Shown: positions 1-9,397 of the stretch, one piece after another
How the letters are laid out: every line of letters begins with the position of its first letter
How positions within the stretch are numbered: position 1 is the stretch's first letter
Source: Symbiodinium natans
Lineage: Eukaryota > Sar > Dinophyceae > Suessiales > Symbiodiniaceae
Length of the DNA: 64,000 nt
Direction of reading: 5' to 3'
NCBI GenBank assembly: GCA_905221605.1
Contig: CAJNDS010000516.1
Span: 1-64,000 of the forward strand
Translations under genes and position numbers: made by a program
Notes under the pieces: generated by a model
What the model saw: the letters and a program-made list of their open reading frames with translations, nothing else
Database searches by the model: none
What the model was told of the DNA's origin: nothing

Positions 1-747
1 ATAAGGTCACCCTCGGAAGCCCACTTCTGCTGCTGCCATGCTACCGTGGGCAGGAGGGCATCCTGCCTCAGGGAGCATTGCCCGGCTTGGGCAAAACAAG
101 TGCTACCAGCAGTCGTCTATGCTCTCATCTGCATGCTGCACCTTGACAAATCCACACCTCCCACGAAATGTTCCATCCTGGACAGGCGCGGAATCGCGGA
201 TGCATCAAACAAGCGGAAGCCCTCGACACAAAGAGTCCCAACCCACGAAACTCCTCGGGATCGACAAATGTACGCACGGTTGCACGAGACTTGCACAATT
301 CGACGGCCTGGACACAAGGCACGAACCAAATCCAAACTCTCAACCCAGAGTGTGCGACCTTTACGCTGCGAATGCCAAGGTATTCTATTCGAACACCATA
401 CTGCAACTAGCAAATCGCTACTGCAGTATAATTAGTCATCATTCTGGTGTGGAAATGTAGCACGACACCATGTACGACAGCATGCACCAACATAGAACAA
501 GCACAGCTCAAGTTGACATTCAGGCTTCCCATTTTGACTGCTCCCTGGTCTTGCAAGGGACGTGCTGAGTGTCGAACGGGCAGAAGCTTTAAGATTTTCA
601 GCTGGCGATACCTGGACATCTCATAAGCATTATAAACGCCCAAAACGATCGCAATGAAGTTGAATGCTTCAGTTCCGTAGGTAAAAAGGAACCAAAACGG
701 AAAGCAACCTCCCTTTAAACCTCCCCTTTCCCCGTTACGCTCAGAGG
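1..747. other. no supported gene
   Basis: Several short overlapping ORFs exist on both strands between about 38 and 640, but none shows a recognisable motif, and they overlap in conflicting frames. The first 10 bases happen to match an internal piece of the retroelement LTR further right, but the match does not extend. Confidence 0.5.
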
Positions 748-1015
748 GGGAGGCGTCGGAGACTTGCAGGCCGAAGCCGCTTCCCCGAGCCTCCCGTTAC
801 AAAACATGGGATTCTCGGCTTAGCCCCGTGCCACATTCACTTTAGATGGGAGGCGTCGGGTACTTGCAGACCGAAGCCGCTTCCCCTAGCCTCCGTTACA
901 AAACATAGGGGTTCTCGGCTTAGCCCCGTGCCACATTCACTCTAAATGGGAGGCCTCGGGAACTTGCAGGCCGAAGCCGCTTCCCCTACATGGAGTTCTC
1001 GGCTTAGCACACGCA
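748..1015 (+). repeat. 100-bp tandem repeat, about 2.7 copies
   Basis: Copies start at 748, 848 and 948, exactly 100 bp apart. Each begins GGGAGGC(G/C)TCGG, continues through CTTGCAG(G/A)CCGAAGCCGC and a TTCTCGGCTTAGC block, and ends near CCACATTCACT. The third copy is truncated. The TTCTCGGCTTAGC block recurs at about 1577 and 2333, so this is also part of a dispersed family. Confidence 0.85.
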
Positions 1016-1139
1016 GCTCAGAGGCGAGACGTCCCTCTTCAAGCCCCCTTAAAGCCCCCCCTGAAGCCCCCCTGAAGCCTCCCTCAAGCTCCTCCCTGAA
1101 GCCCGCCCCTAAGCCTCCCCCTCTGTGGAGGCAGCAGTT

Positions 1140-1445
1140 TCAGAGGCCGAACACTTGCTGGGCGTTTGGGCAGCAAAAGAAAAGACGTAATACTTGCTGG
1201 GCTTTCTGCGGAGGGTTTAGGCAGCAGTCTAAGAGGCCTAATGCTTGCTGGGCCTTTTTTGGAGGGTTGGGCAGCAGTTCAAGAAGTGTAATACTTGCTG
1301 GGCCTTCTTTGGAGGGTTTAGGCAGCAGTTTGAGGGCTGGAGGGCTTTTGCAGCAGGTTAAGAGGCTTAATACTTGCTGGACCTAATACTTGCTGGGCAG
1401 CAGTTTAAGAGGCTTCATACTTGCTGGACCTTCTGTGGAGGGTTT
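1140..1445 (+). repeat. degenerate ~50-bp minisatellite
   Basis: The core TACTTGCTGGGCCTTCTTTGG followed by AGGGTTTAGGCAGCAG is repeated, with CTTGCTGG at 1154, 1193, 1244, 1294, 1373, 1389 and 1420. Spacing is mostly close to 50 bp, with two collapsed units at the right end. Reading frames through it are repeat-driven and not taken as genes. Confidence 0.75.
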
Positions 1446-1474
1446 GGCAAACTCATAAATGCGAGCATCGTGCT

Positions 1475-1612
1475 TGCAAATGAGGGGCGCTGCGCCCCCT
1501 CCAACCCGATTGTTTCAGCCGGCAAGCTCGCGTGGAAGCATATGAATCACGTCCAAAACAAAGCAAAACAAAACATGGGGTTCTCGGCTTAGCCCCGCGC
1601 CACGTCACTGCT
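1475..1612 (+). repeat. dispersed repeat copy 1
   Basis: This segment runs from GCAAATGAGGGGCGCTGCGCC through GGCAAGCTCGCGTGGAAGCA to the GGGGTTCTCGGCTTAGC block. A rearranged second copy lies at 2281-2432 with the two halves in swapped order, consistent with a longer tandem unit seen at different phases. Confidence 0.6.
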
Positions 1613-1667
1613 TTGAACTCTCTGCTCCTTGAAACTGAACACAAACAACAAAAGAAGAAGCGAGCCC

Positions 1668-1856
1668 CTTAGAAAGAGTCTCACTTCTCTGGTTTCGAAT
1701 AATGAAATCCAAAAAACAAAACAAGATTCGAGGGGGATGGAATTCAGAATACCTTCCCTTCTCTCTCTTCTAAAAGAGAAGTCAATGCTTAGAGTCTCAC
1801 CTTTCGAATTTCGAATGCTGAAATGAAAAAAACAAAACAAGATTCGAGGGGGTGCT
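1668..1856 (+). repeat. duplicated ~65-bp segment, copies ~120 bp apart
   Basis: Both copies contain a TTAGA..GAGTCTCAC start, a TTTCGAAT..TGAAAT middle and end with AAAACAAAACAAGATTCGAGG (21 bases, shared apart from flanking differences). Copy 1 is about 1668-1735 and copy 2 about 1788-1856. Confidence 0.6.
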
Positions 1857-1931
1857 GCTTTGGTTGTTCCTGCGTTTGATCTGTTTCACCCCTTTTTTTT
1901 GAAAGTCCTAGAAGGCCTCTGTGCTGCTGAG

Positions 1932-2110
1932 AGAATGGGCCCCCCCCCCTTTGGGCAAAGGGAGGCTTTCAGCCCCCCCCCTTTAAGTCCCCCTCAAGCC
2001 CCCCTTCAAAGGGATCCCTGCAAAGGGGGTCCCTTTGGGGGGGGGGGGGGGAAAGGGTCAAAGCCCTTAAGCCCCCCCTTGAGCCCCCCTTAAGCCCCCC
2101 CCCCCCTAAG
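1932..2110 (+). repeat. C/G-rich repeat, left arm of an inverted pair
   Basis: It begins GAATGGGCCCCCCC, then TTTGGGCAAAGG, CCCCCTTCAAAGGG(A)TCC, CTGCAAAGGGGGTCC, a G-run, AAAGGGTCA.AGCCC and repeated TTAAGCCCCCC. The reverse complement of the same ordered blocks lies at about 11,335-11,515, on the far side of the retroelement. Low complexity continues to about 2,280. Confidence 0.8.
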
Positions 2111-2280
2111 CCCCCCCCCTAAACCCCCCCTTGAGCCCGCCCTTAAGCCGCCTTGAAGCCCCCCCCTTAGCCCCCCTTTAAGCCCCCCTTTAAAGCCTCT
2201 TTCAGGCTCCCCCGCTTAAAGCTCCCCCTTGAAGTCCCTCTTTTTAAGCCCCCTTTAAAGCCCCCCTAAAGCTCCCCCTA

Positions 2281-2432
2281 GCAAACTCGCGTGAAAGCAT
2301 ATGAATCATGTCCAAAACAAAACAAAACATGGGGTTCTCGGCTTAGCTCCGCGCGACGTCACTGCTATGCAAATGGGAGAGACTGCGCCCCCTCCAAACC
2401 CCCCGCTTTTTTCTGCCGGGCAAGCTCGCGTG
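2281..2432 (+). repeat. dispersed repeat copy 2
   Basis: The GCAAACTCGCGTGAAAGCATA start and the GGGGTTCTCGGCTTAGC block match 1521-1612. The following CAAATGGGAGAGACTGCGCC part matches 1475-1535. It lies immediately left of the TTAAGGGGGGC tract into which the retroelement inserted. Confidence 0.6.
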
Positions 2433-2466
2433 GAGGGGGGGGCTTAAGGGGGGGCTTAAGGGGGGC

Positions 2467-2471
2467 TTAAG
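2467..2471 (+). repeat. target site duplication, left (TTAAG)
   Basis: TTAAG directly precedes the TGTTAG start of the 5' LTR and is repeated at 11,325-11,329 directly after the TTTCA end of the 3' LTR. A 5-bp duplication is the usual size for Ty1/copia integration. Confidence 0.9.
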
Positions 2472-2668
2472 TGTTAGAAGATAAGGTCACAATTGGCATG
2501 CTTCCAGAGAAGCATTGACGCAGCAGCATGCTCAACATGAGCATTGACTCGGTGCTTTGGCTCAAGATTGCTGAGTGAGTGATTGCATCAAGTGACTTTA
2601 CTGTGCATCTGTGTATTCTGAATTGTGTGATCAAACCAGTCTGTGAACATTGATCTTGTAAAATTTCA
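2472..2668 (+). repeat. 5' LTR (197 bp)
   Basis: TG...CA ends. Compared with the 3' LTR it lacks 14 bp (GCGGCACAAACAAG) after TTTGGCTCAAG and one T, with 5 substitutions, 4 of them A/G transitions. The short LTR is typical of compact copia elements. TTTGGCTCAAG equals the last 11 bases of the conserved dinoflagellate spliced leader. Confidence 0.93.
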
Positions 2669-2680
2669 TGGCAGCGGAGC
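2669..2680 (+). promoter_or_regulatory. probable minus-strand primer-binding site
   Basis: TGGCAGCGGAGC starts at the first base after the LTR and matches 9 of 12 positions of TGGTATCAGAGC, the initiator-Met-tRNA-complementary site common in plant copia elements. Position supports the call more than the sequence does. Confidence 0.6.
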
Positions 2681-2734
2681 TCTGCGGCGAAGCCCAGGGA
2701 CTCCTTAATTGTGATTGAGCCCTACATTGCTAGG

Positions 2735-5700
2735 ATGGCTGTTTTCGGCGATTTCCAAGGACTCGGAGGAGAGATTAAATTGTTCCCACCGCCACACTAC
2801 CATGGCGAATCGGAGAAGTGGGAAGATTGAAGTTGGCAGCTGAAGTCCTATGTAGCATTGTACAAACCCATGGCTCTTGAGATTATGGGCAGATTGGAAG
2901 GAGCAGCAGTACCGTGCACTGATGAACACCTGATTGCTTTTGAGCACTCGAATTCCCCGAACTCAAACCTCATTGTGTTCTCAAAGCAATTGCACTATTT
3001 GCTTGCACAGATCACAGATGGACCAGCAAGATTGGTAGTGAGATTGAACGAACACGGAAACGGTTTCGAAACTTGGCGGCAGTTGTATGATCGGTTTTCA
3101 TTGCCTGACAGAGCAAGGGGGGTGAGCCTGTTGAGTCGGATTTTGGATTTCAAGCTCAGAGACGCCAGTTTCGAAGCGGATTTGACTGAGTTTATCTCAT
3201 TGAAGAACAAGCATGAGAAGGCCACAGGACGAGCATTGGATGACGACCTGCTTGTCACATTGATGGTGACGAAGACGTCAGGTTCATTGCAACAACACCT
3301 TCGTTTGAACGTAGATGCATTGACAACATTCAGTGATGTGCTGCAGATCATGAAGCAGTATTACCAGAGCCGACATTTGGCAAATTGGCAGACAGCATCA
3401 AACAATTCCCAGGGACCAGCGCCAATGGACATTGGGGCGCTGAAAGGCAAAGGAAAGTTCAGAGGAAAAGGAAAAGGAAAGAGTTGGAATTGGAACAAAG
3501 GAAAGAGCGGCAAGAGCAAAGGAAAGGGATTCAAAGGCAAAGGAAAAGGAAAAGGTGGAAAAGGAAAAGGATTCAAAGGAAAAGGAAAAGGAAAAGGAAA
3601 GAGCATTGGAAAAGGCACAGGTTGCTTTGTTTGTGGTTCACCTGCACATTGGTCAAAGGAATGTCCGCATGCGAAACAAGGTGCAGTATACGAAGAAGGG
3701 CCCGCCACGATTGCCGCAACACAGGAAGGAAACGTAGAGAATGATTGGAACTGGGATTGGAATGATGATGATGCCAGCTGGTGGTACGGAGATTGGCAAG
3801 GCGCGCTTGTAGAGGATGATTGGTGGTATGACGATTGGTGCGATGATGACTACAGTTGGTGGTCTGATGATTGGTCGTATGATTGGTTCGAGTCCGGTCT
3901 TGCAGATCAGTCACAGTCTCAGACATTGCTCCAACCTCAGACAGACATTGCCAGAGCCTCAGGTGCGATTGAGACTGCAGCAGCAGTCATGACTTCGCCT
4001 GTCATTGAGAGTCGAGAAGAAGAGATTGGAGAGACAGAAGAGCTCGCAAGTTCCTCCAATCCATTGTTCTCTCAAAGGCGAACACGAGGTGGCATTGCAA
4101 GGCCATCACAACCTGGGTTACTGAGCAAGATGTTCATTGGAGCTTTGATGCTCATTGGTGTTCTGTCTACCGGAGTGCCAGCGAGAGTTGAGAGCATTGA
4201 GCAGACTACCGACGACTGTTTGAATCGCATTGAACAGTCCAGTCAGTCGCTGATTGACCCACCTTCAGACACGCTAGCAGAGTTTCACTTGCAGTCTGGA
4301 ATTGTCGACAAGAGTTGGATTTTGTTCGACAGCGGAGCATCTGCTAATTGCTGTCCTCCATGGTTCGCAGAGGACTACCCATTGCTCCCTGTTGGTTCTG
4401 ATTGTCCAGCCCTTAGGAGCATTTCAGGCAAAACCCTCAACATATTGGGCAAGAGAGTTGTTGAACTCGATTGCAATGGCCATTCATTGTGTATCCAGTT
4501 TTATGTGTGTGAAAACATCCCGTTTCCATTGGTTAGTGTTTCTCGTTTTCTCTTGCAAGATTTCTGGACAGTCATGTCTCGCGACTTCATGGCATTGATC
4601 ACTCCCACGGGACTTCCGGTGCCCATTGTTCGTCAAGGTACATTGGTGTATCTCACTCCTACAGTGATTCCTTTCTCATCGTCCGATGCACCCAAAAGCG
4701 AATTGGAGATTAACTCTCTCATGGCAGAGATTGACCTCACAGCATTGGATGTGGAACTTCGCGGAGTAACAGACATTGCTGATCTTGCTTATGATCATGT
4801 GTCTAAGATCTCCTCGCTCATTGCTGCTGCACAGAAAGGTAGAAAGAAGCAAGACTTCAAGCACATGGACTATTGGGAAGTAGATGACAAGGCACATCAA
4901 TTGATTCGTCATCACGTGAAGCCCAGAAGTGCCATGTTTGACCTTGGCAGATTGAGCAAAGAGATGCCCGTAGAAGAAGAGAGATTGACAGGTAGGAGAG
5001 AGACCCGTAAGTCCTACAAGGATGGCAGTCGTAAGACGGTGATTGACGCGGATTTTCGTTCATTGGAGGACTCCAAGGCTAAGGATGATCGAACGTGGAC
5101 TGGGAGCACTCGCTTTGCATTGAAGCAAAGGCTGCGGAAGCGTCCGGAGACTTCGCAGCCCTCGACGGCATTGAAGCCTCAGCCCAAAACATCACCTAAG
5201 CCTGAGCCCTCGCAGGCATTGAAGCCCAGTTCTGAAGCGCTACAGCCCAGTAGTTCTCCCATTGAGCGTCGTGTGTTGAGCCGAGGGACCGAGGTATTGG
5301 AGACCTTGGACTCTGAAAACACGATTTTGAGCAGATTGCGTTCTGTTCAAGTGTTTGACAACAAGATGAAAGAAGATCTCTTGCGGCTCTACCACACTCC
5401 TGATCCATTGACTGGAATGGAGCGAACTACTGACTATTGGGTTCAATTGCCTACGTTTTGGATTCGCATGATTCACCAGAAACGAACTGATTTGGTTCAT
5501 CCTGATGATGAGCCTTCCCCGATTGATGCCAAGCGAGATAACGAGTTTGGCGATTCACTGATGGCAGATCGCTACACATACATTGTGGAATCTCAGTTCC
5601 CTGAATCGAATGGCACAGAAATTGAGGACTCGTGGTGTTCTGTTCGTGATGAAGATGGTACTGTGAAAGAACCCGAACAAGATCCTCGTAGGGATTTGTT

Positions 5701-8700
5701 TCAAGCATGGAGAGGATTCTCTGTTTTCGTTCCCATTCCGATTGAGTATGAGAGAACTGAACAGGAAACCTCTGACAGACATGCGAGAGTCCCGAAAGGA
5801 TTGAAGGTTCCTGGAGAACCCTCTTCGTCCGAAAGAAAACAACACGAATTGACTCATTTGCCGTTCAGAGATTGGTGCCCACATTGTGTCAAGGCGAAAG
5901 GCAGACATGGCCCAGCCAAGAAACAGATTGACCGTCAGCCTGTTATCCAAGTGGACTATTGCTTTAGTGCCACGAACAAGGATTTGCCTCTGCAGAAGGT
6001 TTTGTCTGCAGTTGACGTGATATCTGGATTGGGCATGGCTGTCGTTGTACCATCGAAAGGTGAGATTGACTACAGTGTAGCCGAACTGAAGAAATTCATC
6101 TTCGAATGTGGTAGGACATTTGGCGTATTGCAGTACGACCAGGAGAGTCCCCTCAAAGCATTATGTCAACGTGTTTGCTCTGAGTTAGGTGGATTGAGCC
6201 TGCGCGCAGCCCCAAAGGAACATTCTCAGTCAAGTGGATCTGTAGGACAGATGCAACGCACATTGTACGGACAATTGCGTACGCTACTGTATCAGGTCGA
6301 GCACAACACTGGTTTTGCGATTGACTCCAACAGTGCATTGTATCCTTGGGCAGTCAAACATGCGCAGTGGTTGATTAACCGATACCTCGTGCATTCTGAC
6401 GGATTCACATCGTATTTTCGTAGGTGGAACCGAAACTATGAAGGTGGATTGTGCGCATTTGCAGAGTGCGTACAAGCTAAGGTCATTACCCCTTCGAAAG
6501 CACGAAAAGCAGACACGCCCTGGAAGATTGCTTTGTGGCTAGGTAGAGACACCGAGGCGAATGAAATCATTGTGGCAACAGAAGACGGTGTAGTGAAAGT
6601 TCGCACTGTTAGAAGATTGCCACCCTCGCAGCATTGGCAGGTAGGACCTCTGAAGGAATTGCAAGCTCTCCCCTGGAAGCCCAAAGCCAGAGAAGAGCCA
6701 ACTACTGACTTTGTATTGCCGAAGTCATTGACGGTTACAGGCAAAATCAGAGACCCTCCAGGATTGGAGAAAAGTATTGTTGCTACTCCTGAGGTTCCCC
6801 AAGAACTCCCTGGTGAAGCCATTGCTGAAGAGCTTCCTGCGTTAGAGGATCTCCCGACTCGAGTCGCAGAAACCTCGATTGGAGAAATTGAGAGATCCCC
6901 GACAGTACGCAGGACAGCTGAAGAGGAGATTGAACGCCCAGCGAAATCTCTTAGGATTGACCCAGATACACCTTCCGTTCCTCCGCTGAGCAAGTCGCAG
7001 AGGATTGCTTGCGTGGTAGCTTCTGTTACGAATTGGATTTGCGGACAGGTTGGTGTAGCTAAAGTCACGACCAAAGATGGCATTGACATTCCTGTAGAAG
7101 TCAATTACGACAGTGAAGAATACAAAGAAGAATTGAAACTCTCGGAACCGATCATTTGGGACATCACCCGTGAATTCCCTGAAGAAGCCCAAAAGATTGG
7201 TATGAACAAAGAGATGAAGTCCATGAAAGACTTCACGGTTTACACCGAGAAGCCAATTGAGGAGTGCACTGAAGAGCAAATCAGGAATGCCATTGGTGTC
7301 AAATGGGTCAAGAGATGGAAAACAGACACGGACTTGCGGATGAGATTGGTAGTCCAGGGATGCTATCAGGACGCACAGGCATTGGACTCTGACACGTTGT
7401 TTGCGAGCACGCCGTCATTGGTCACGCTACGCATCATGCTGATCATGGCGTTGGCGCGCAATTGGTGCATTAACCTTGCAGATGTGTCTACAGCATTCCT
7501 TCATGCGCCGATGACTGAAGACATTTTCATTTGGCCACCGGCTGAGTACTATCCCGATTTCAAGTGCCTGTGGAAATTGAACAAAGCTATGTATGGCCTG
7601 AAACAAAGCCCTCGATTGTGGCAAGAGCATTTTGCCAAAGTCATGGCTAAGCTAGGATTCAGACGATGCAAGTCTGACGGGAACTTGTATTGTCATTCGT
7701 CCAAACAGCTGTATGTTTTGGCCTACGTAGATGACTTGCTGATTGTTGGAGATTCTGAGCAGTCGAAGTTGTTCATTGAAGCCTTAGGCAAAGAACTGTT
7801 GGTGAAGATCACTGGCTCATTGGAGCCGGGAACAGAACATTCGTTTCTCGGACGTCGCCTCAAGCACAACGGCGATTCGATTGACATGTTCATGTCGCAG
7901 GGTTACATTGAGGAACTGCTTAAAATCTACCAGATGGAATCGGCAAACAATGTCAACACCACTGGCACGACCGCATTGAAACGCATGCAAGACGCAGACA
8001 CGCCATTGGAGCCAGCTGAGCACGCTAAGTACCGAACCGCAGTAGGGAAATTGCTCTGGCTAGCTTTCGTTCGGCCGGATTGCTCTTACGCTGTCAAGGA
8101 ACTCTCACGTGACGTGAAGTCGCCCACATTGGAAAGTCTAGCTAAGCTGAAGCACTTGTTGAGGTACATTGTAGGCACGAAGCAGTCTGTTCTACGACTA
8201 CGCCCGAGCCAGATGCTGGCCGATTGGCGCTGTACCCTTGACATTGCTTGCTATGTAGACAGCGATTGGGCAGGTTGTTCTCGCACGCGAAAGAGCACCA
8301 GCGGAAGCACGGTGCAGATTCTTGATTGCGATGTCATTCACTCCTCGAGGACGCAGGCCACTGTGGCATTGTCTTCAGCCCAGGCTGAACTTTACGCCAT
8401 TGGCCAAGGAGTGAACGAGGCATTGTTCGTAAAGAATCTTGTCTTGGAAGCGGAGTTTGCGCGACGCGTGCAAATTGTTGCGTACACCGATTCTACTGCA
8501 GGTAAAAGCATGGCTACTAGATTTGGTGCTGGAAAGCGTACAAAGCACGTAGAATTGCGCTACTTGTACATGCAAAATCTTGTACAGAGCGGATTGCTGC
8601 AAGTACGTAAGATAGGAACCAAGTTCAACCCGGCAGATGTATTGACCAAATACGTCTCCACTGAGACACTGCACAACCTCATTGGAAAGCTTGGATTGGT

Positions 8701-8725
8701 CAGGAACCCATTTCGATATGGCTGA
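2735..8725 (+). CDS. copia Gag-Pol polyprotein with a premature TGA at codon 32
   Basis: Gag packages element RNA and Pol supplies protease, integrase, reverse transcriptase and RNase H. The uninterrupted frame is 2858-8725 (1,955 codons), but the same frame extends up to ATG 2735, interrupted only by TGA 2828-2830. That stop falls where the Gag pattern (EKWED-stop-SWQLKSY) would favour Trp, so the natural start is probably 2735. Residues below count from 2858. Gag helical region about 1-150; Lys/Gly-rich tract about 190-250; CCHC knuckle CFVCGSPAHWSKEC at 256-269; Asp/Trp-rich acidic tract about 295-345; a short hydrophobic stretch near 425-440; protease DSGA at 491-494; HHCC integrase zinc region ending WCPHC; integrase core; RT signature YVDD at 1623-1626; RNase H region with YVDSDWAG and AQAELYA. 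At the expected catalytic Glu of integrase the motif reads GSVGQ, with Gly1130 at 6245-6247. There is no frameshift between gag and pol. Confidence 0.92.
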
Positions 8726-9397
8726 GCACTGGATCGAAAAAAAAACATTGTTTCACTTTTCCTTTGTTTCCCCGCCCGCCCGACCCTTCTTGCCCGCGGC
8801 CTTACGGGGCTTGGGTCATTGCGTTGCTCTTCCGGTCCTGTTTGAGGGACCGAGGAATTGTGTCGTTTTCGCTTTGACCTCCGCGGTCTAAATTGGATTG
8901 CGTTGAGCATTGAGAGAAAGAGAGAGAGAAGAACATTGCTGTCTTGACAGTGCATTGCATGTGCATTGGCATTGCGGTCATGAGCACGACATGTCAGTCA
9001 CTGCATTGTGCATTGTTCAGTCAGTCATGTTGTTTATTGTTTATTGTGTTTAAGATTGACTTTATGAGCATCGCTCAACCGCCGTCAACGCATTGCGGTT
9101 AGGAGCGGACCGCCATTGAAACGACATTGGCAAACAGGGACCGTCAAAGCATTGCAATTGAACAAATTGCTCCTTCTGACTGTCATTGTACATAGACCCC
9201 GAAATCCTGAATTGATTTTCCGGTGAGCGGATTGCATGAAGAATTGGTTTTCTGCAAATTTTGAAGCATTGATCACGCTGAACTGTGGCTCACATTGCGT
9301 CACATTGCGATCACTCATTCGGGTCTCGGAGCCTAGAGCATTGTGTGCATTGCGCCTTGTGAACACTGTCCTTTCTGCAGTTCGTAGATTGGCAACC
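8726..9397 (+). other. internal noncoding gap between pol and the second ORF
   Basis: No convincing coding region. ATTG occurs throughout (for example in GCATTGCATGTGCATTGGC at about 8951), so the element's ATTG richness is not confined to codons. An upstream in-frame ATG at 9236 extends the next ORF by 54 codons, but that stretch looks unlike the rest. Confidence 0.6.
9366..9380 (+). promoter_or_regulatory. candidate 3' splice acceptor before the second ORF
   Basis: CTGTCCTTTCTGCAG is a pyrimidine tract ending in AG, 17 bases before the ATG at 9398. It could receive a spliced leader by trans-splicing or a cis-spliced LTR leader, giving a separate mRNA for the second ORF. Inference from sequence only. 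Confidence 0.5.

Noticed and set aside
1-10. ATAAGGTCAC match to the retroelement LTR interior
   Set aside because: Only 10 bases match and the following sequence diverges at once; too short to call a second LTR cut by the window edge.
3361-3708. Minus-strand Pro/Phe-rich ORF opposite the Lys/Gly tract
   Set aside because: Shadow of the GGAAAA hexamer repeat.
6436-7279. Minus-strand ORFs of 145 and 222 codons within pol
   Set aside because: Antisense shadows of the integrase/linker region; ATTG richness becomes CAAT in antisense and avoids stops.
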